Below are positions 8,300-16,322 of a stretch of DNA of 34,191 nt, piece after piece; the stretch's first letter is position 1; every line of letters begins with the position of its first letter. The position numbers were made by a program, and so were the translations under genes. Below the pieces are notes generated by a model that was not told the origin of the DNA, did no database searches, and was given only the letters and a program-made list of their open reading frames with translations. This DNA is from CAZCBN01 sp964496975 (GTDB lineage: Bacteria > Planctomycetota > Phycisphaerae > Phycisphaerales > UBA1924). Location of the stretch: NCBI GenBank assembly GCA_964496975.1, contig CAZCBN010000025.1, positions 1-34,191 on the forward strand, in the 5' to 3' direction.

Positions 8300-8779
8300 A
8301 TGCTCCTCTTCCTCGCCAACCTCCTCCTCGCCGTCGTCTGGTGCCTCAGCTTCGGCCCCTTCAACCCCGGCAACTTCATCGTCGGCCTCATCCTCGGCTA
8401 CGTCGTCCTCCGCATGCTCATCCCCAAGGGCTCGGGCCCCCGCCGCTACTTCGAGAAGATCGAGACCACCATCTCCTTCTGCATCTACTTCATGGTTGAG
8501 CTCGTCAAGGCCAACCTCACCATGGCCGTCTACACCCTGAGCCCCCTCGGCAAGCTCCGCCCCGCCATCCTCGCCGTCCCCCTCCAGGAGGGCATGACCG
8601 ACATCGAGATCATGTCCCTCGCCAACATGATCACCCTCACCCCCGGCACCCTCAGCATGGACGTGAGCCACGACCGAAAGACCCTCTTCGTCCACTACAT
8701 GCACGTCGAGAACCGCGAGGCCGCCGTCAACGAGATCGTCAACGGCTTCGAGAAACGCCTCCTCCACCTCACCCGCTGA
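8300..8779 (+). CDS. mrpE: Na+/H+ antiporter subunit MrpE/MnhE
   Basis: The protein is 159 residues, the usual MrpE size. Two or three hydrophobic helices at the start (FLANLLLAVVWCLSFG and NFIVGLILGYVVLRML) are followed by a soluble domain with the family signature SLANMITLTPGTLSMDV and the C-terminal LFVHYMHV. ATG at 8300 follows AAAGGA at 8287-8292. The gene sits between mrpD and mrpF with 75-base gaps on each side. MrpE, F and G are absent from complex I, and their presence here shows that this is an Mrp antiporter operon and not a respiratory-complex fragment. Confidence 0.95.
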   Translation: MLLFLANLLLAVVWCLSFGPFNPGNFIVGLILGYVVLRMLIPKGSGPRRYFEKIETTISFCIYFMVELVKANLTMAVYTLSPLGKLRPAILAVPLQEGMTDIEIMSLANMITLTPGTLSMDVSHDRKTLFVHYMHVENREAAVNEIVNGFEKRLLHLTR

Positions 8780-8853
8780 CCCCGCACGCCCACACGCCCC
8801 CGACCATCACCAACCCAGAACCGTCCGGCCCGACCCAACCCACAGGCACGCCC

Positions 8854-9147
8854 ATGCTCACCCCAGACATCCACAACGCCGCCATGCAATGGGTCCTCAC
8901 CATCGCCGCGACCATGCTCGCGATCAGCATGGCCGGCGCCGTCTTCCGACTCCTCAGGGGCCCGAGTCTCCCCGACCGCGTCATCGCCCTGGACATGCTC
9001 GGGTACTTCGCCGTCGGCGTCATCGCCCTCTTCGCGATCGGCGTCGGAAGGCCCGTCCTGCTCAGCGTCGCCGTCGTCATGGCCCTCATCCTGTTCCTGG
9101 GCACCGCCGCCTTTGCCACCTACCTTGAGCGGAGGGCCCGCCCGTGA
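8854..9147 (+). CDS. mrpF: Na+/H+ antiporter subunit MrpF/MnhF
   Basis: This 97-residue protein has three membrane helices and matches the MnhF family: an early RLLRGPSLPDRVIALDMLGY, which is the diagnostic GP-x-x-x-DRVIALD block, followed by VGVIALFAIG and a last helix ending LFLGTAAFATYLERR. ATG at 8854 has only a weak ribosome site. The stop overlaps the mrpG ATG by one base (TGATG), suggesting coupled translation. Confidence 0.93.
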   Translation: MLTPDIHNAAMQWVLTIAATMLAISMAGAVFRLLRGPSLPDRVIALDMLGYFAVGVIALFAIGVGRPVLLSVAVVMALILFLGTAAFATYLERRARP

Positions 9148-9792
9148 TGCACCTGCACACCACCCTGCACGCCGTTGAGGCCGCGCTCGCCGCCTCGGCC
9201 CTCGCCGCAGGCGGGGGCGACGGCATGGTCGACCTCAGCGAGAACATCGCCGCCACCACCGGCGGCTTCGTCGTCGCCGCGGCCCGCGTCCTCGCCGCCG
9301 TCTTCATCCTCATCGGCGCCACCTTCTGCACCCTCGCCTCCATCGGCATGGTCCGCATGCCCGACGTCTTCTGCCGCATGCAGGCCGCCGCCAAGGCCGG
9401 CACCCTCGGCGTCGGATGCATCATGTTCGGCGCGATGCTCCACTTCGTCGTCCTCCCCGGCGGCGTCACCGTCGCCGTGGAGTCGATCCTCATCATCCTC
9501 TTCATCTTCCTCACCACGCCCGCCGCCGCCCACCTCATCGGCCGGGCCGCGTACATCTCGGGCGTCAAGCTCTGGAAGAACACCACCATCGACGAGCTGC
9601 AGGGCTGCTACGCCGACGCCGACCGCGACGCGCCGAGCTCGCCCCAGCAACCCGTCAACCCGGCCAACCCCGCCACCCCCGACGCCCCGCCCNNNNNNNN
9701 NNCCGCCCAAGCTCTTCTCCACGCCCCCCGCCCACGTCTCCACCCCGTGGACCAGCCACGCCTCAGACTCCAACACCCGCGCCACCGGCTGA
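9147..9792 (+). CDS. mrpG: Na+/H+ antiporter subunit MrpG/MnhG, crossing an assembly gap
   Basis: The last gene of the operon codes for MrpG. After a short N-terminal segment the family core is clear: VFILIGATFCTLASIGMVRM, then PDVFCRMQAAAKAGTLG and a third helix ending with a TTPAAAHLIGRAAY-like motif. It runs into ten Ns at 9693-9702. Downstream, the frame beginning PPKLFSTPP and ending at TGA 9790-9792 is the better continuation. This is a different frame in the given coordinates, as expected if the true gap is not ten bases. The two sides share CCGCCC, and merging them keeps the frame (DAPPKLF). The soluble Pro-rich tail after the third helix is longer than usual. ATG at 9147 is preferred; a GTG at 9144 is in frame. 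Confidence 0.88.
9693..9702. other. Assembly gap 1 (10 Ns) inside mrpG
   Basis: There are ten ambiguous bases. The six bases before (CCGCCC) equal the six after, and the mrpG frame is restored if they are overlapped. The gap is therefore probably nominal. Confidence 0.9.
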
Positions 9793-10069
9793 CCGCTCGA
9801 CCACGACCCAACGCCCGCGCCGCGGCATGAGCGCGGCCCTCCCGTCCGAGCCGTCGCCCGCCGCGTCGCGTCGCATCAACGGGCCGGAACGCAAACGCCG
9901 GGGCATCGCCCGGACCCCACTCAACGCACTCAACGCACCAGGTCAATCACGGCGCACCAAAGCGCCGCGCCGAGCGCCGACACCTCGAACACCATCACCC
10001 CAGCCTCTTCCCCGCGCCCTCCGCGCATCCCTTCTCCGCCCCCTCCGCGTTCGCCCTCTGCCGAAAAAC
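9793..10069. other. Intergenic region after the mrp operon, holding repeat copy 1
   Basis: These 277 bases separate the mrpG end from the end of the convergent lipoprotein gene. No gene or clear terminator is visible. Positions 9956-10053 share three exact words with 11885-11956: ACCAAAGCGCC, CCCCGCGCCCTCCG and CCTCCGCGTTCG, in the same order. This marks a dispersed intergenic repeat. Confidence 0.55.
9956..10053. repeat. Dispersed intergenic repeat, copy 1
   Basis: ACCAAAGCGCC occurs at 9956, CCCCGCGCCCTCCG at 10010 and CCTCCGCGTTCG at 10042. The same words in the same order occur at 11885, 11920 and 11945, in a shorter form (about 72 against 98 bases). Neither copy has a coding frame of its own. 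Confidence 0.55.
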
Positions 10070-10579
10070 TCACCGCGGAACCGACTCAAACCCCACCTCG
10101 CCCCGCGTGCTCGTCTCGTCCTCGAGCAGCGCTTCGCGCAGCACGATCGGCCCCCACGTCTGGATCGACCCAGAGTCAACCGCCCACGACGTCTCCCCGC
10201 TCCGCAGCTTCTGCTTCTCTGGAACGTCCTGTCCACCGCTCGCCGGCGAAACCTCCAGGTACACCGCGTCCCCGAACGGCGCTTCCACCGGCCCAAGACG
10301 CGCCGATTCCCCCGGCGACACCATCGCCTGCGACAGCACAACGCGGTTGTCCAAAAACCGATCGTTCACCACAACCGCCCGAATCTTGGTGGTGCTGTCG
10401 TTTCGAATCCTCGGAACGTACGTCACCCCGCAACCCAGGGGGCCCCAGCACGAAAAGACAATCAGCGCCGCGCCCGCCGTGAGGAAAGCGCTCCCACCAC
10501 GTTCCCCGCGCCGAGTCCGCGCCCGCCCAGCCCCCATGGCAGCCCCCATACCTGCCGACCGTTCACGCCCGAACGCCAT
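10070..10579 (-). CDS. Small predicted lipoprotein of unknown function
   Basis: This 169-residue protein is not recognised. ATG at 10579 is supported by GGAGGG with a seven-base spacer. The N-terminus has an Arg-rich region followed by a hydrophobic stretch (AFLTAGAALIVFSCWGPLGC), and Cys50 sits in a lipobox-like LGCG, so a lipidated exported protein is likely. The mature part is soluble, with a patterned segment (VVVNDRFLDNRVVLSQAMVS) and an acidic end, giving no known domain by eye. It faces mrpG tail to tail and is divergent from the PEP-CTERM gene. Longer upstream starts add a low-quality extension and were not used. Confidence 0.6.
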   Translation of the reverse strand: MAFGRERSAGMGAAMGAGRARTRRGERGGSAFLTAGAALIVFSCWGPLGCGVTYVPRIRNDSTTKIRAVVVNDRFLDNRVVLSQAMVSPGESARLGPVEAPFGDAVYLEVSPASGGQDVPEKQKLRSGETSWAVDSGSIQTWGPIVLREALLEDETSTRGEVGFESVPR

Positions 10580-10886
10580 GGAAACGCCCTCCAACCCATC
10601 CAAACACCAAGCCCCGCACGCCAACCTGCCCATGCCGCGCGGGATGGATCGCGCGTCCGCACAGGCCGTCGCACCACGATAGCCACCCCAAACCCACCCA
10701 CCGCGACCGCAGAACCCCGCAACAGGCCCCGCCCACAGAACACGCCGGGCACCCCCACACGTTCTGGTGATCACAGGCCCAGAACCCGCCGATGACCCGG
10801 TGCACGCCGCCGGCTCTTCGATTCAAACGTCGAATAGACCGATCGGTCGCGGCCAACGCCGCGACCCGCCTTGAGGGGGGCATCGC
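10580..10886. other. Divergent region between the lipoprotein and the PEP-CTERM gene
   Basis: These 307 bases have no supported gene. Near the plus-strand gene are two adjacent perfect dyads: GACCGATCGGTC (10837-10848), and CGCGGC-CAAC-GCCGCG (10848-10863). Just upstream, TTCGA and TCGAA flank eight bases (about 10818-10835). These could be operator or terminator-like structures. I see no confident -35/-10 pair for either gene. Confidence 0.45.
10837..10863. promoter_or_regulatory. Adjacent palindromes upstream of the PEP-CTERM gene
   Basis: A 12-bp perfect palindrome GACCGATCGGTC directly abuts a 6-bp stem hairpin with loop CAAC. They end about ten bases before the GAGGGG ribosome site of the gene starting at 10887. 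Their position fits an operator or a leader hairpin; the function is inferred. Confidence 0.4.
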
Positions 10887-11771
10887 ATGGCTACGCGCTC
10901 CGCATCGCCACAACGGCGACGGCTCGGACCAGAGAACCCGCCGCCCCTGCGCGCCCGCCCCACCCACCCCCGAACCGCCCACCCCCGAACCGCCCCGCCC
11001 CACCGCCTCGTCGCCGCCGGCGCGGCCCTGGCGTCCCTCGCCGGCGTCCACGCGACGGCCCTCGCCGGGCTTGCGAGGTTCCGCGAGTTTTCGGGTGTCG
11101 TCGGCTTCGACGTCGCGCTGCAAGACGCCAACGACTCACGGGTTGAGGGCGGGGTCTTCCCCGGGGCCTTCCCCTTCGGCCCGGGCGTGGTCGGCACGCC
11201 CACCCTCGCCGCCTCGTTCTCGCTGGATGAACCCAGCGCCGTCCGCGCCGGCGTCGCCGCCTTCTCCATCGCCACCGCGCAGCGCGAGAACGACATCACG
11301 TCCATCACCCTCCGCTCCGTCGCCGAGGTCAACGCCTCCACCGCCGAGCTGGGCCGCCCCGCCTCGGGCGACGCCTCCGCGTTTGTGCGCGCGGCCACGG
11401 GCTTCTCGCTCGTCTTCGAGCTGACGCACGACAGCCTCTTTGATCTGCACGCCGACGCCGCCACCACGCTGGGCGACCGCACCCGCGCCGGCGGCCTCAC
11501 GTCCATCTTGCTCGAGCGCCTCGACCGGCCCGCCGTCGTGCTCGACCTCTTCGGCTCCGGCGACGAGACCCTGACCGGTGTGCTCGACGCGGGCCTCTAC
11601 CGCGCCGTTTGGTCCGCCGAGACGATCATCTCCCTCGGCGCCGGCATCGCCGTGCCGATCCAGGACCGCGCCTCGCTCACGCTCGACCTGCAACTGCGCC
11701 GCGTCCCCACGCCCGGCGCCGGCCTCGCCCTGATGCTCGCCGGCCTGCTCGCCGCGCGACGCCGCCGCTGA
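10887..11771 (+). CDS. Exported PEP-CTERM-type protein of unknown function
   Basis: The 294-residue protein has a basic, Pro-rich N-terminus, a hydrophobic segment LVAAGAALASLAGVHATALA (about residues 41-60, likely signal peptide), a beta-rich body and a C-terminal sorting tail: VPTPGAGLALMLAGLL followed by AARRRR. A Pro-rich motif, a hydrophobic helix and a terminal Arg cluster form the PEP-CTERM architecture, recognised and cleaved by exosortase in families where it is known; the PTPGA variant is common in planctomycetes. The body is not assignable to a known domain by eye. The start has GAGGGG about eight bases upstream. Two perfect 15-base units (10963-10992) code for an HPRTA repeat in the N-terminal region. 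No exosortase gene lies in the window. Confidence 0.75.
   Translation: MATRSASPQRRRLGPENPPPLRARPTHPRTAHPRTAPPHRLVAAGAALASLAGVHATALAGLARFREFSGVVGFDVALQDANDSRVEGGVFPGAFPFGPGVVGTPTLAASFSLDEPSAVRAGVAAFSIATAQRENDITSITLRSVAEVNASTAELGRPASGDASAFVRAATGFSLVFELTHDSLFDLHADAATTLGDRTRAGGLTSILLERLDRPAVVLDLFGSGDETLTGVLDAGLYRAVWSAETIISLGAGIAVPIQDRASLTLDLQLRRVPTPGAGLALMLAGLLAARRRR
10963..10992 (+). repeat. Two perfect 15-bp tandem units in the PEP-CTERM gene
   Basis: CCCACCCCCGAACCG is repeated exactly at 10963-10977 and 10978-10992. The unit is five codons long, so copy changes would keep the frame. It lies in the basic segment before the signal helix. Confidence 0.8.
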
Positions 11772-11983
11772 GTTTCGGGGCCGCAAGGCCCAGCCAGAAC
11801 ACAAGGGACGCGAAACGCCGACCGCCAAGGGCTCGACGCGGCAGCCGCGCGCAATGCACCGCAGGGCCCGGAACAGCCCAGCGAACCAAAGCGCCACGGA
11901 CGAGCAACCCCCGACTGCTCCCCGCGCCCTCCGTCCCCGCCGAGCCTCCGCGTTCGGCCGGCGACGGGGCCCGTTTCAGCCGC
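11772..11983. other. Convergent intergenic region with a small hairpin and repeat copy 2
   Basis: The 212 bases lie between the ends of the PEP-CTERM and HD-oxygenase genes. GGGCC-GCAA-GGCCC (11778-11791) forms a short GNRA-loop hairpin seven bases after the stop and may help terminate the plus-strand gene, though no T tract follows. Repeat copy 2 is at 11885-11956. Nothing else is recognised. Confidence 0.5.
11885..11956. repeat. Dispersed intergenic repeat, copy 2
   Basis: It contains ACCAAAGCGCC (11885), CCCCGCGCCCTCCG (11920) and CCTCCGCGTTCG (11945) in the same order and orientation as copy 1 at 9956-10053. The CCTCCGCGTTCG word also occurs at 22336, where an inverted near-copy is present too. 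Confidence 0.55.
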
Positions 11984-12550
11984 TTACGCCCCCGCCGGCT
12001 TCAGCGAGCTCTCGAGCGCCGCGCGGAAGCGGCGCGGGTCCATCGCCGACAGCGCCGGGTCCTTGCCCGCGTCGTCGTAGCGGCGGAGCTGCACCGCCTG
12101 CTCCCAGTACGGGTTGGTACGGAACTCGGCGCACTCCGCCGGCGACATCGGCCCGCCCTGCAGCGCCAGGCTCTGCCGGCTCGCGTGGCTCAGGCCGTCG
12201 ATGTACGACGGCTCCACCGCGCACAGGTACCGCTTCGCCGCGACGTGCAGCCGCACCGGCTCGGTGACGGCCTCGGGGAAGTGCTCGCGCAAAAAGGCGT
12301 CGCCCAGGTCCTCGTGCAGGTCGTCGACCGACTGGTTCTCCTGCCACTCGGGCAGGTCGTGCAGCAGGTGGCCGATGTCGTGCAGCAGCGAGGCCGCGAC
12401 GAGCGAGGCCGGGTCGCCGTTCCGCTCCGCGAGGGCCGCGCACTGCACGCCGTGCTGCTGCTGCGTGATCGCCTCGCCGTACTGCTCGTGCCCGAGCCGA
12501 TCGAACAGGTCGAAGATGAGGTCCACCACGGCGTGCGACGACTGCGGCAT
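11984..12550 (-). CDS. PhnZ-like HD-domain di-iron oxygenase
   Basis: The 188-residue protein matches the HD family linked to phosphonate breakdown (PhnZ/TmpB type), mixed-valent di-iron oxygenases that cleave the C-P bond of hydroxylated phosphonates. Metal-ligand candidates are all in place: His33, the HD pair His57-Asp58 in LLHDIGHLLH, His79, His102 and Asp159/160. The N-terminal YGEAITQQQHG (24-34) corresponds to the PhnZ substrate-gating Tyr/Glu region. PhnZ normally works with the hydroxylase PhnY, which is not in the window, so the exact substrate is uncertain. ATG at 12550 follows GGGGAG with an eight-base spacer. It has its own promoter-like sequence at 12695-12723 and a leader of about 138 bases with direct repeats. 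Confidence 0.85.
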   Translation of the reverse strand: MPQSSHAVVDLIFDLFDRLGHEQYGEAITQQQHGVQCAALAERNGDPASLVAASLLHDIGHLLHDLPEWQENQSVDDLHEDLGDAFLREHFPEAVTEPVRLHVAAKRYLCAVEPSYIDGLSHASRQSLALQGGPMSPAECAEFRTNPYWEQAVQLRRYDDAGKDPALSAMDPRRFRAALESSLKPAGA

Positions 12551-12596
12551 AAGGCTCACTCCCCTGGGCCCGCGCGACCCGTCCGAGGCCAGCGCC

Positions 12597-12634
12597 GGAC
12601 CAAAACCGGGCCAAGACCAGGCCAAGACCGGACC
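12597..12634 (-). repeat. 11-12-bp direct repeats in the HD-oxygenase leader
   Basis: Read on the plus strand, GGACCAAAACCG (12597-12608), GGCCAAGACCA (12609-12619) and GGCCAAGACCG (12620-12630) follow one another, then GACC. The last two differ by one base. They lie between the promoter-like boxes and the ATG, about 47-84 bases upstream of it. Spacing near one helical turn suggests a binding site for an oligomeric regulator, or an RNA element. Confidence 0.6.
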
Positions 12635-12694
12635 ACATCCCCCGAAGCCCCGCCGCCCACCGGGGCCGGACGCGGACCATCGCAAGGTTGCCCG

Positions 12695-12723
12695 ATTCTG
12701 CCGAACTGTAGACTCTCTGTCAA
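12695..12723 (-). promoter_or_regulatory. Sigma-70-like promoter for the PhnZ-like gene
   Basis: On the minus strand there is a perfect TTGACA (12718-12723), a 17-base spacer and CAGAAT (12695-12700; four of six consensus bases). This is the best -35/-10 pair I found in the window. Transcription would start near 12688 and give a leader of about 138 bases. It lies about 50 bases beyond the amylase stop, so the oxygenase gene can be transcribed apart from the upstream genes. Confidence 0.65.
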
Positions 12724-12775
12724 CTCCCGGCCACCCACGGGCCATCCCCGGGTCACGCAGGTCGACGGCGGGCCG

Positions 12776-14647
12776 TCATGCCCCCGCGTCAACGGCGTAC
12801 ACCCGCGCCTCGCCCGCCGGAATGCGCACCTCGCCGCCCTGGCCCTCACCGCCCCGGCCCTGTCCACCCGGGCCGTCCGCGACCTCGGGAAAGACCTGCC
12901 GCAGCGTGGGCCCGGCGTTCCGTCGCTCCGCCGGCGCGCCAGCGGTGCCCGCACCAGCGCCCGCGTCGGCGCCCGCGTCGGCAAGCCCCGCCGCCTCGAC
13001 CAGGTCGGCGAGTCCCACCGCCTCGGCGGAAAAGTTCAGCACCACCACCGCGCGGTCGTCGCCCTCGCCCCGCACGTACGCCAGCACGCCCGGCGGGAGC
13101 CCCTCCCCCACCACGCGCACCGGCCCGCGCGCCAGCGCCGGCGTGCCCCGCCGAAGCGCGATCAGCTCGCGGTAGTGCTCCAGCAGCGAGCCCGGCGTGC
13201 CCCGCTGCGCCGCGATGCTCACGCCCTGCGCCGCGTCGGCCCGCACGGCCCGCCACGGCGTGCCGGTCGTGAAGCCGCCCCGCGCCGTGTCGGCCTGCCA
13301 GGGCATCGGCGTGCGCAGGTTCTCGTCGGGCTTCTCGCCCGTCACGCCCAGCTCCTCGCCGTAGTAGATGAACGGCACGCCCGGCAGCGTGAGCAGCAGC
13401 GTGGCCGCGAGTTTGGCGCGGGTGAAGGCGGCCTCGTCCAGCGCACCGCCCGGGCCCACGAGGCGGCTCATCAGCCGATTCTGATCGTGGTTGGTCAAAA
13501 AGGTGCAGACCGTGTCAGCGGGGTACGCCGCGGCCACGGTCGCGATGCGCTGCGCCAGATCGGCGGTCGCCTTCGCGGCGTTGGGCGTGCCCGAGGCCGC
13601 GGCCGCGACCACCATCGCCTCGGCGAGCGCAAACTCAAAGGCTGAATCGAGCGACGCCGGGATGTAGCGGGCGACGTCCGCCGTGTCGGACCACACCTCG
13701 CCCACGGTGAAGGCGGCGGGGTTCACGGTCTTCAGGTAGGCGTTGTACTCGGCGAGCCACGCGAGCGTGCTGGGCGTGCTGGACTGCCGCTCGCCCTCTT
13801 CGATCAGGTGCCGCACCGCGTCAAGCCGGAAGCCGTGCGCGCCCATCTCGGTGAGCCAGAAGCGGCTGATGTCGTACGCCTCGCGCGTGACGGCGGGGGT
13901 GCGGTAGTTGAGATCGGGCATGCCGTGCCAGAAGAGGCCGAAGTAGACGGGGCCGCCGGCCTGTTCGCCAGGCTGGCCGCCGGCCTGTTCGCCGACCCGT
14001 TCACCGGACTGGCCCGCTCGCCCGGGCCGGCTCGGCGGCACGGTGTGCCAGCACGGCGCGCCCCAGTCGCCCTTCCACCCGGGGTCCTGGTCGAGCCAGA
14101 TGAACCAGTCGCGCGTCTCGGAGGCGGGGTCCTTCGACGCCTCGAACCACGGGTGCCGCCACGAAACGTGGTTCAGCACCAGGTCCAGCACCACGGCAAC
14201 GCCCCGCCGCTCGCACTCGGCGATGAGCCGGCGAAAGTCGTCGTTGGTGCCGTACTCGCGGTCGATGGTGCGGAAGTCGGTGATGTCGTAGCCGTGGTAG
14301 CTGGGGCTCTCAAAGATCGGCATGAGCCAGAGCGCGGTGACGCCCAGGTCGGTGCGCGTGGCGGGGTCGCCGTCGTTCAGGTAGTCCAGCCGCTCGATGA
14401 GGCCGGCGAGATCGCCCACGCCGTCGCCCGCGAGCGGGCCCGCGGTCGAGTCGGCGTAGCTGCGGACAAAGACCTCATAAAAGACGGCGTCGCGCCACCA
14501 CCCGGGCTCGGGCGGCGATGCCGAGGCCGCCCCAACCGAGAGGCCAACCGAAAGCCCCGTCGAGAGCCCCGCGGCAAGCCCAGCCGCGCGGGCCAGACAG
14601 GGACGAAGGCCGACTCGCGTTTGATCGTTCACGCCGTGCGCACGCAT
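12776..14647 (-). CDS. Exported GH13 alpha-amylase family glycosidase
   Basis: The 623-residue protein has a signal peptide-like start and the GH13 barrel. Conserved regions are LDLVLNH (about 155-161), GFRLDAVRH with nucleophile Asp276, FTVGEVW with acid/base Glu317, and FLTNHDQNR with Asp388 (numbered from the ATG). The C-terminus is a beta domain with a Gly/Ala-rich, Asp-rich loop (AGADAGAGAG type). An insertion at about 210-233 is made of Gly-Glu-Gln repeats (GEQAGG). It resembles alpha-glucosidases and trehalulose/oligo-glucosidases as much as true amylases; substrate is alpha-linked glucan or oligosaccharide. ATG 14647 is chosen over GTG 14656 because GGAGGG lies eight bases before it. 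It follows pepA by 42 bases, probably in one transcript. Confidence 0.88.
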   Translation of the reverse strand: MRAHGVNDQTRVGLRPCLARAAGLAAGLSTGLSVGLSVGAASASPPEPGWWRDAVFYEVFVRSYADSTAGPLAGDGVGDLAGLIERLDYLNDGDPATRTDLGVTALWLMPIFESPSYHGYDITDFRTIDREYGTNDDFRRLIAECERRGVAVVLDLVLNHVSWRHPWFEASKDPASETRDWFIWLDQDPGWKGDWGAPCWHTVPPSRPGRAGQSGERVGEQAGGQPGEQAGGPVYFGLFWHGMPDLNYRTPAVTREAYDISRFWLTEMGAHGFRLDAVRHLIEEGERQSSTPSTLAWLAEYNAYLKTVNPAAFTVGEVWSDTADVARYIPASLDSAFEFALAEAMVVAAAASGTPNAAKATADLAQRIATVAAAYPADTVCTFLTNHDQNRLMSRLVGPGGALDEAAFTRAKLAATLLLTLPGVPFIYYGEELGVTGEKPDENLRTPMPWQADTARGGFTTGTPWRAVRADAAQGVSIAAQRGTPGSLLEHYRELIALRRGTPALARGPVRVVGEGLPPGVLAYVRGEGDDRAVVVLNFSAEAVGLADLVEAAGLADAGADAGAGAGTAGAPAERRNAGPTLRQVFPEVADGPGGQGRGGEGQGGEVRIPAGEARVYAVDAGA

Positions 14648-14689
14648 GGGCCGCACCCTCCACTCGCCGGAAAGCTCTCGATCCGCCGC

Positions 14690-16198
14690 TCACGCCCCGG
14701 CGTAGCGGGCCACGGCCTCGGCCGCGAGCCGGGCGCCCCAGCCCGTGGGGCCGGCCTCGAAGGGCCCGCGGGTCTTCTCGGTCTCGTGGACGCCCGCGAT
14801 GTCCAGGTGGGCCCAGGGCACGCCCGCCTCGCAGAAATAGCTCAGGAACGCCGCGCCCTGGATCGGGTGCGCCTCGCGCACCGGCGCGGAGTTGTGGATG
14901 TCCGCGATCACGCTCTTCATCATCTCGCGGTACGCCGGGTCGTGCGGCAGGCGCCAGACGCGCTCGCCCGTCGATTCGGCCGCCGCCTCGATCGCGCCGC
15001 GCAGCCGGTCGTCGTCGCACCACATCCCCGCGAACACGTGGCCCAGCGCGATCACCACGCCCCCGGTCAGCGTCGCCATGTCGATGATCGCGCCGGGGTT
15101 CTCCTTCTCGCACGCCCAGCACAGGGCGTCGGCCAGCACGAGCCGACCCTCGGCGTCGGTGTTCGTCACCTCCACCGTCACGCCGTTGCGGTACGTGATG
15201 ATGTCGTCGGGCCGGTACGCCTCGTCGGAGATGCTGTTCTCCGCCGCCGCCAGCAGCGCCACCACCGGCACCCCCGGGCGGATCACGCTCGCGACGGCCT
15301 GCATCGCGCCGAGCACGGCGCACCCCCCGTCCTTGTCGCGCTTCATGTTCTTCATCCCGTTGTTGACCTTGATCGACAGGCCCCCGCTGTCGTACGTCAT
15401 CGTCTTGCCGATCAGCACGACGGGCTTGGCCCCGCGCCGCGGCCGCGCGGGCCGGTACTCAAGCCGGATCATGCACGGCGCGTTCTCGCTCGCCTTGCCC
15501 ACGTTGACGAGGCCCACGAACCGCTCGCGCTCCAGCGCCTCGCCCTCCATCACCGTGCACCGCAGGCCGAACTTCTTCGCGACCCGCCGCGACACCTCCG
15601 CCATGTACGCCGGCGTGCAGATGTTCGGCGGCGTGTTGCTCAGCGTCCGCGCCAGGTTGCTCGCCTCGGCCAGCGCCAGGCCCCGCCGCACGCCCTCCGC
15701 CGTCGCAGAGTCCGCCACGGTCACGCGCAGCTCCGCCCGCGCGGGGTCGGGCGTCGCCGTCCCTCGGAACTGATCGCACACCCACGACGCAAGCCCCACG
15801 CCCTCGCCCAGGCACCGACCCGCCTCCGCCTTCGCCGGCCGCTCCTCCAGCGTCGCCAGCGCGTGGTCGATCGCGAGCTCCACCGACGACACCTTCGCCG
15901 CCGCGAGCGAGCGGATCAGCCCGCCCATCGCGTCGCGCAGCGCGCCCAGCGTGAACCCCTCGCGAGGCCCGAGCCCCACGATCACCACCCGCGGCCCCGA
16001 CGCGCTCGGCAGCACCACCGTCCGCCCCACGTCCCCCGTCGCCTCGCCACGCCCCGCGGCCCCAGCCTTCGCCACCGACGCGGCCAGCCCCGACGCATCG
16101 AGCCCCGCCGACGCGGCGTCCAGCCCCGCGCCCTTGAACTGCCCGACGACCACCGCCCCGAGCGCCCCGCGCCCACCAAACCGCACCGATGCGAACAT
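14690..16198 (-). CDS. pepA: Leucyl aminopeptidase (M17 family)
   Basis: This 502-residue cytosolic exopeptidase removes N-terminal residues using two metal ions, usually zinc or manganese. The family signature NTDAEGRL is at 346-353, giving ligands Asp348 and Glu350. The other expected ligands are Lys265 and Asp270 in IGKTMTYDSGG, and Asp288 in NMKRDKDGG. The KTMTY segment deviates slightly from the common KG-x-TFDSGG. The N-terminal M17 domain (1 to about 170) is Ala/Gly-rich and less conserved. ATG 16198 has GGAG eight bases upstream; 51 extra upstream codons are open but not conserved-looking. A lone TATTCT near the pseudopilin end is the best -10-like hexamer. It is probably co-transcribed with the amylase. 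Confidence 0.93.
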   Translation of the reverse strand: MFASVRFGGRGALGAVVVGQFKGAGLDAASAGLDASGLAASVAKAGAAGRGEATGDVGRTVVLPSASGPRVVIVGLGPREGFTLGALRDAMGGLIRSLAAAKVSSVELAIDHALATLEERPAKAEAGRCLGEGVGLASWVCDQFRGTATPDPARAELRVTVADSATAEGVRRGLALAEASNLARTLSNTPPNICTPAYMAEVSRRVAKKFGLRCTVMEGEALERERFVGLVNVGKASENAPCMIRLEYRPARPRRGAKPVVLIGKTMTYDSGGLSIKVNNGMKNMKRDKDGGCAVLGAMQAVASVIRPGVPVVALLAAAENSISDEAYRPDDIITYRNGVTVEVTNTDAEGRLVLADALCWACEKENPGAIIDMATLTGGVVIALGHVFAGMWCDDDRLRGAIEAAAESTGERVWRLPHDPAYREMMKSVIADIHNSAPVREAHPIQGAAFLSYFCEAGVPWAHLDIAGVHETEKTRGPFEAGPTGWGARLAAEAVARYAGA

Positions 16199-16322
16199 GA
16201 CGCGTGCTCCACGCCGACGAACCCACGCCGGCCGATTGGTCCATCCCCCGCGTCGCCCCGCGCCCGCCGCGCAGCCACGCCCTCGCAAGTCGCCGGCAGA
16301 ATACCACGCCCTCGCCCGCCGC

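Noticed and set aside
2748..9792. NuoL/NuoN-type complex I operon
   Set aside because: mrpE, F and G and the DUF4040 part of mrpA are specific to Mrp antiporters, and no other nuo genes are present.
12550..12745. Upstream extension of the HD oxygenase
   Set aside because: The 65 extra residues are Gly/Arg/Trp-rich with no conservation pattern. They run over the promoter and repeats, and ATG 12550 has a good ribosome site.
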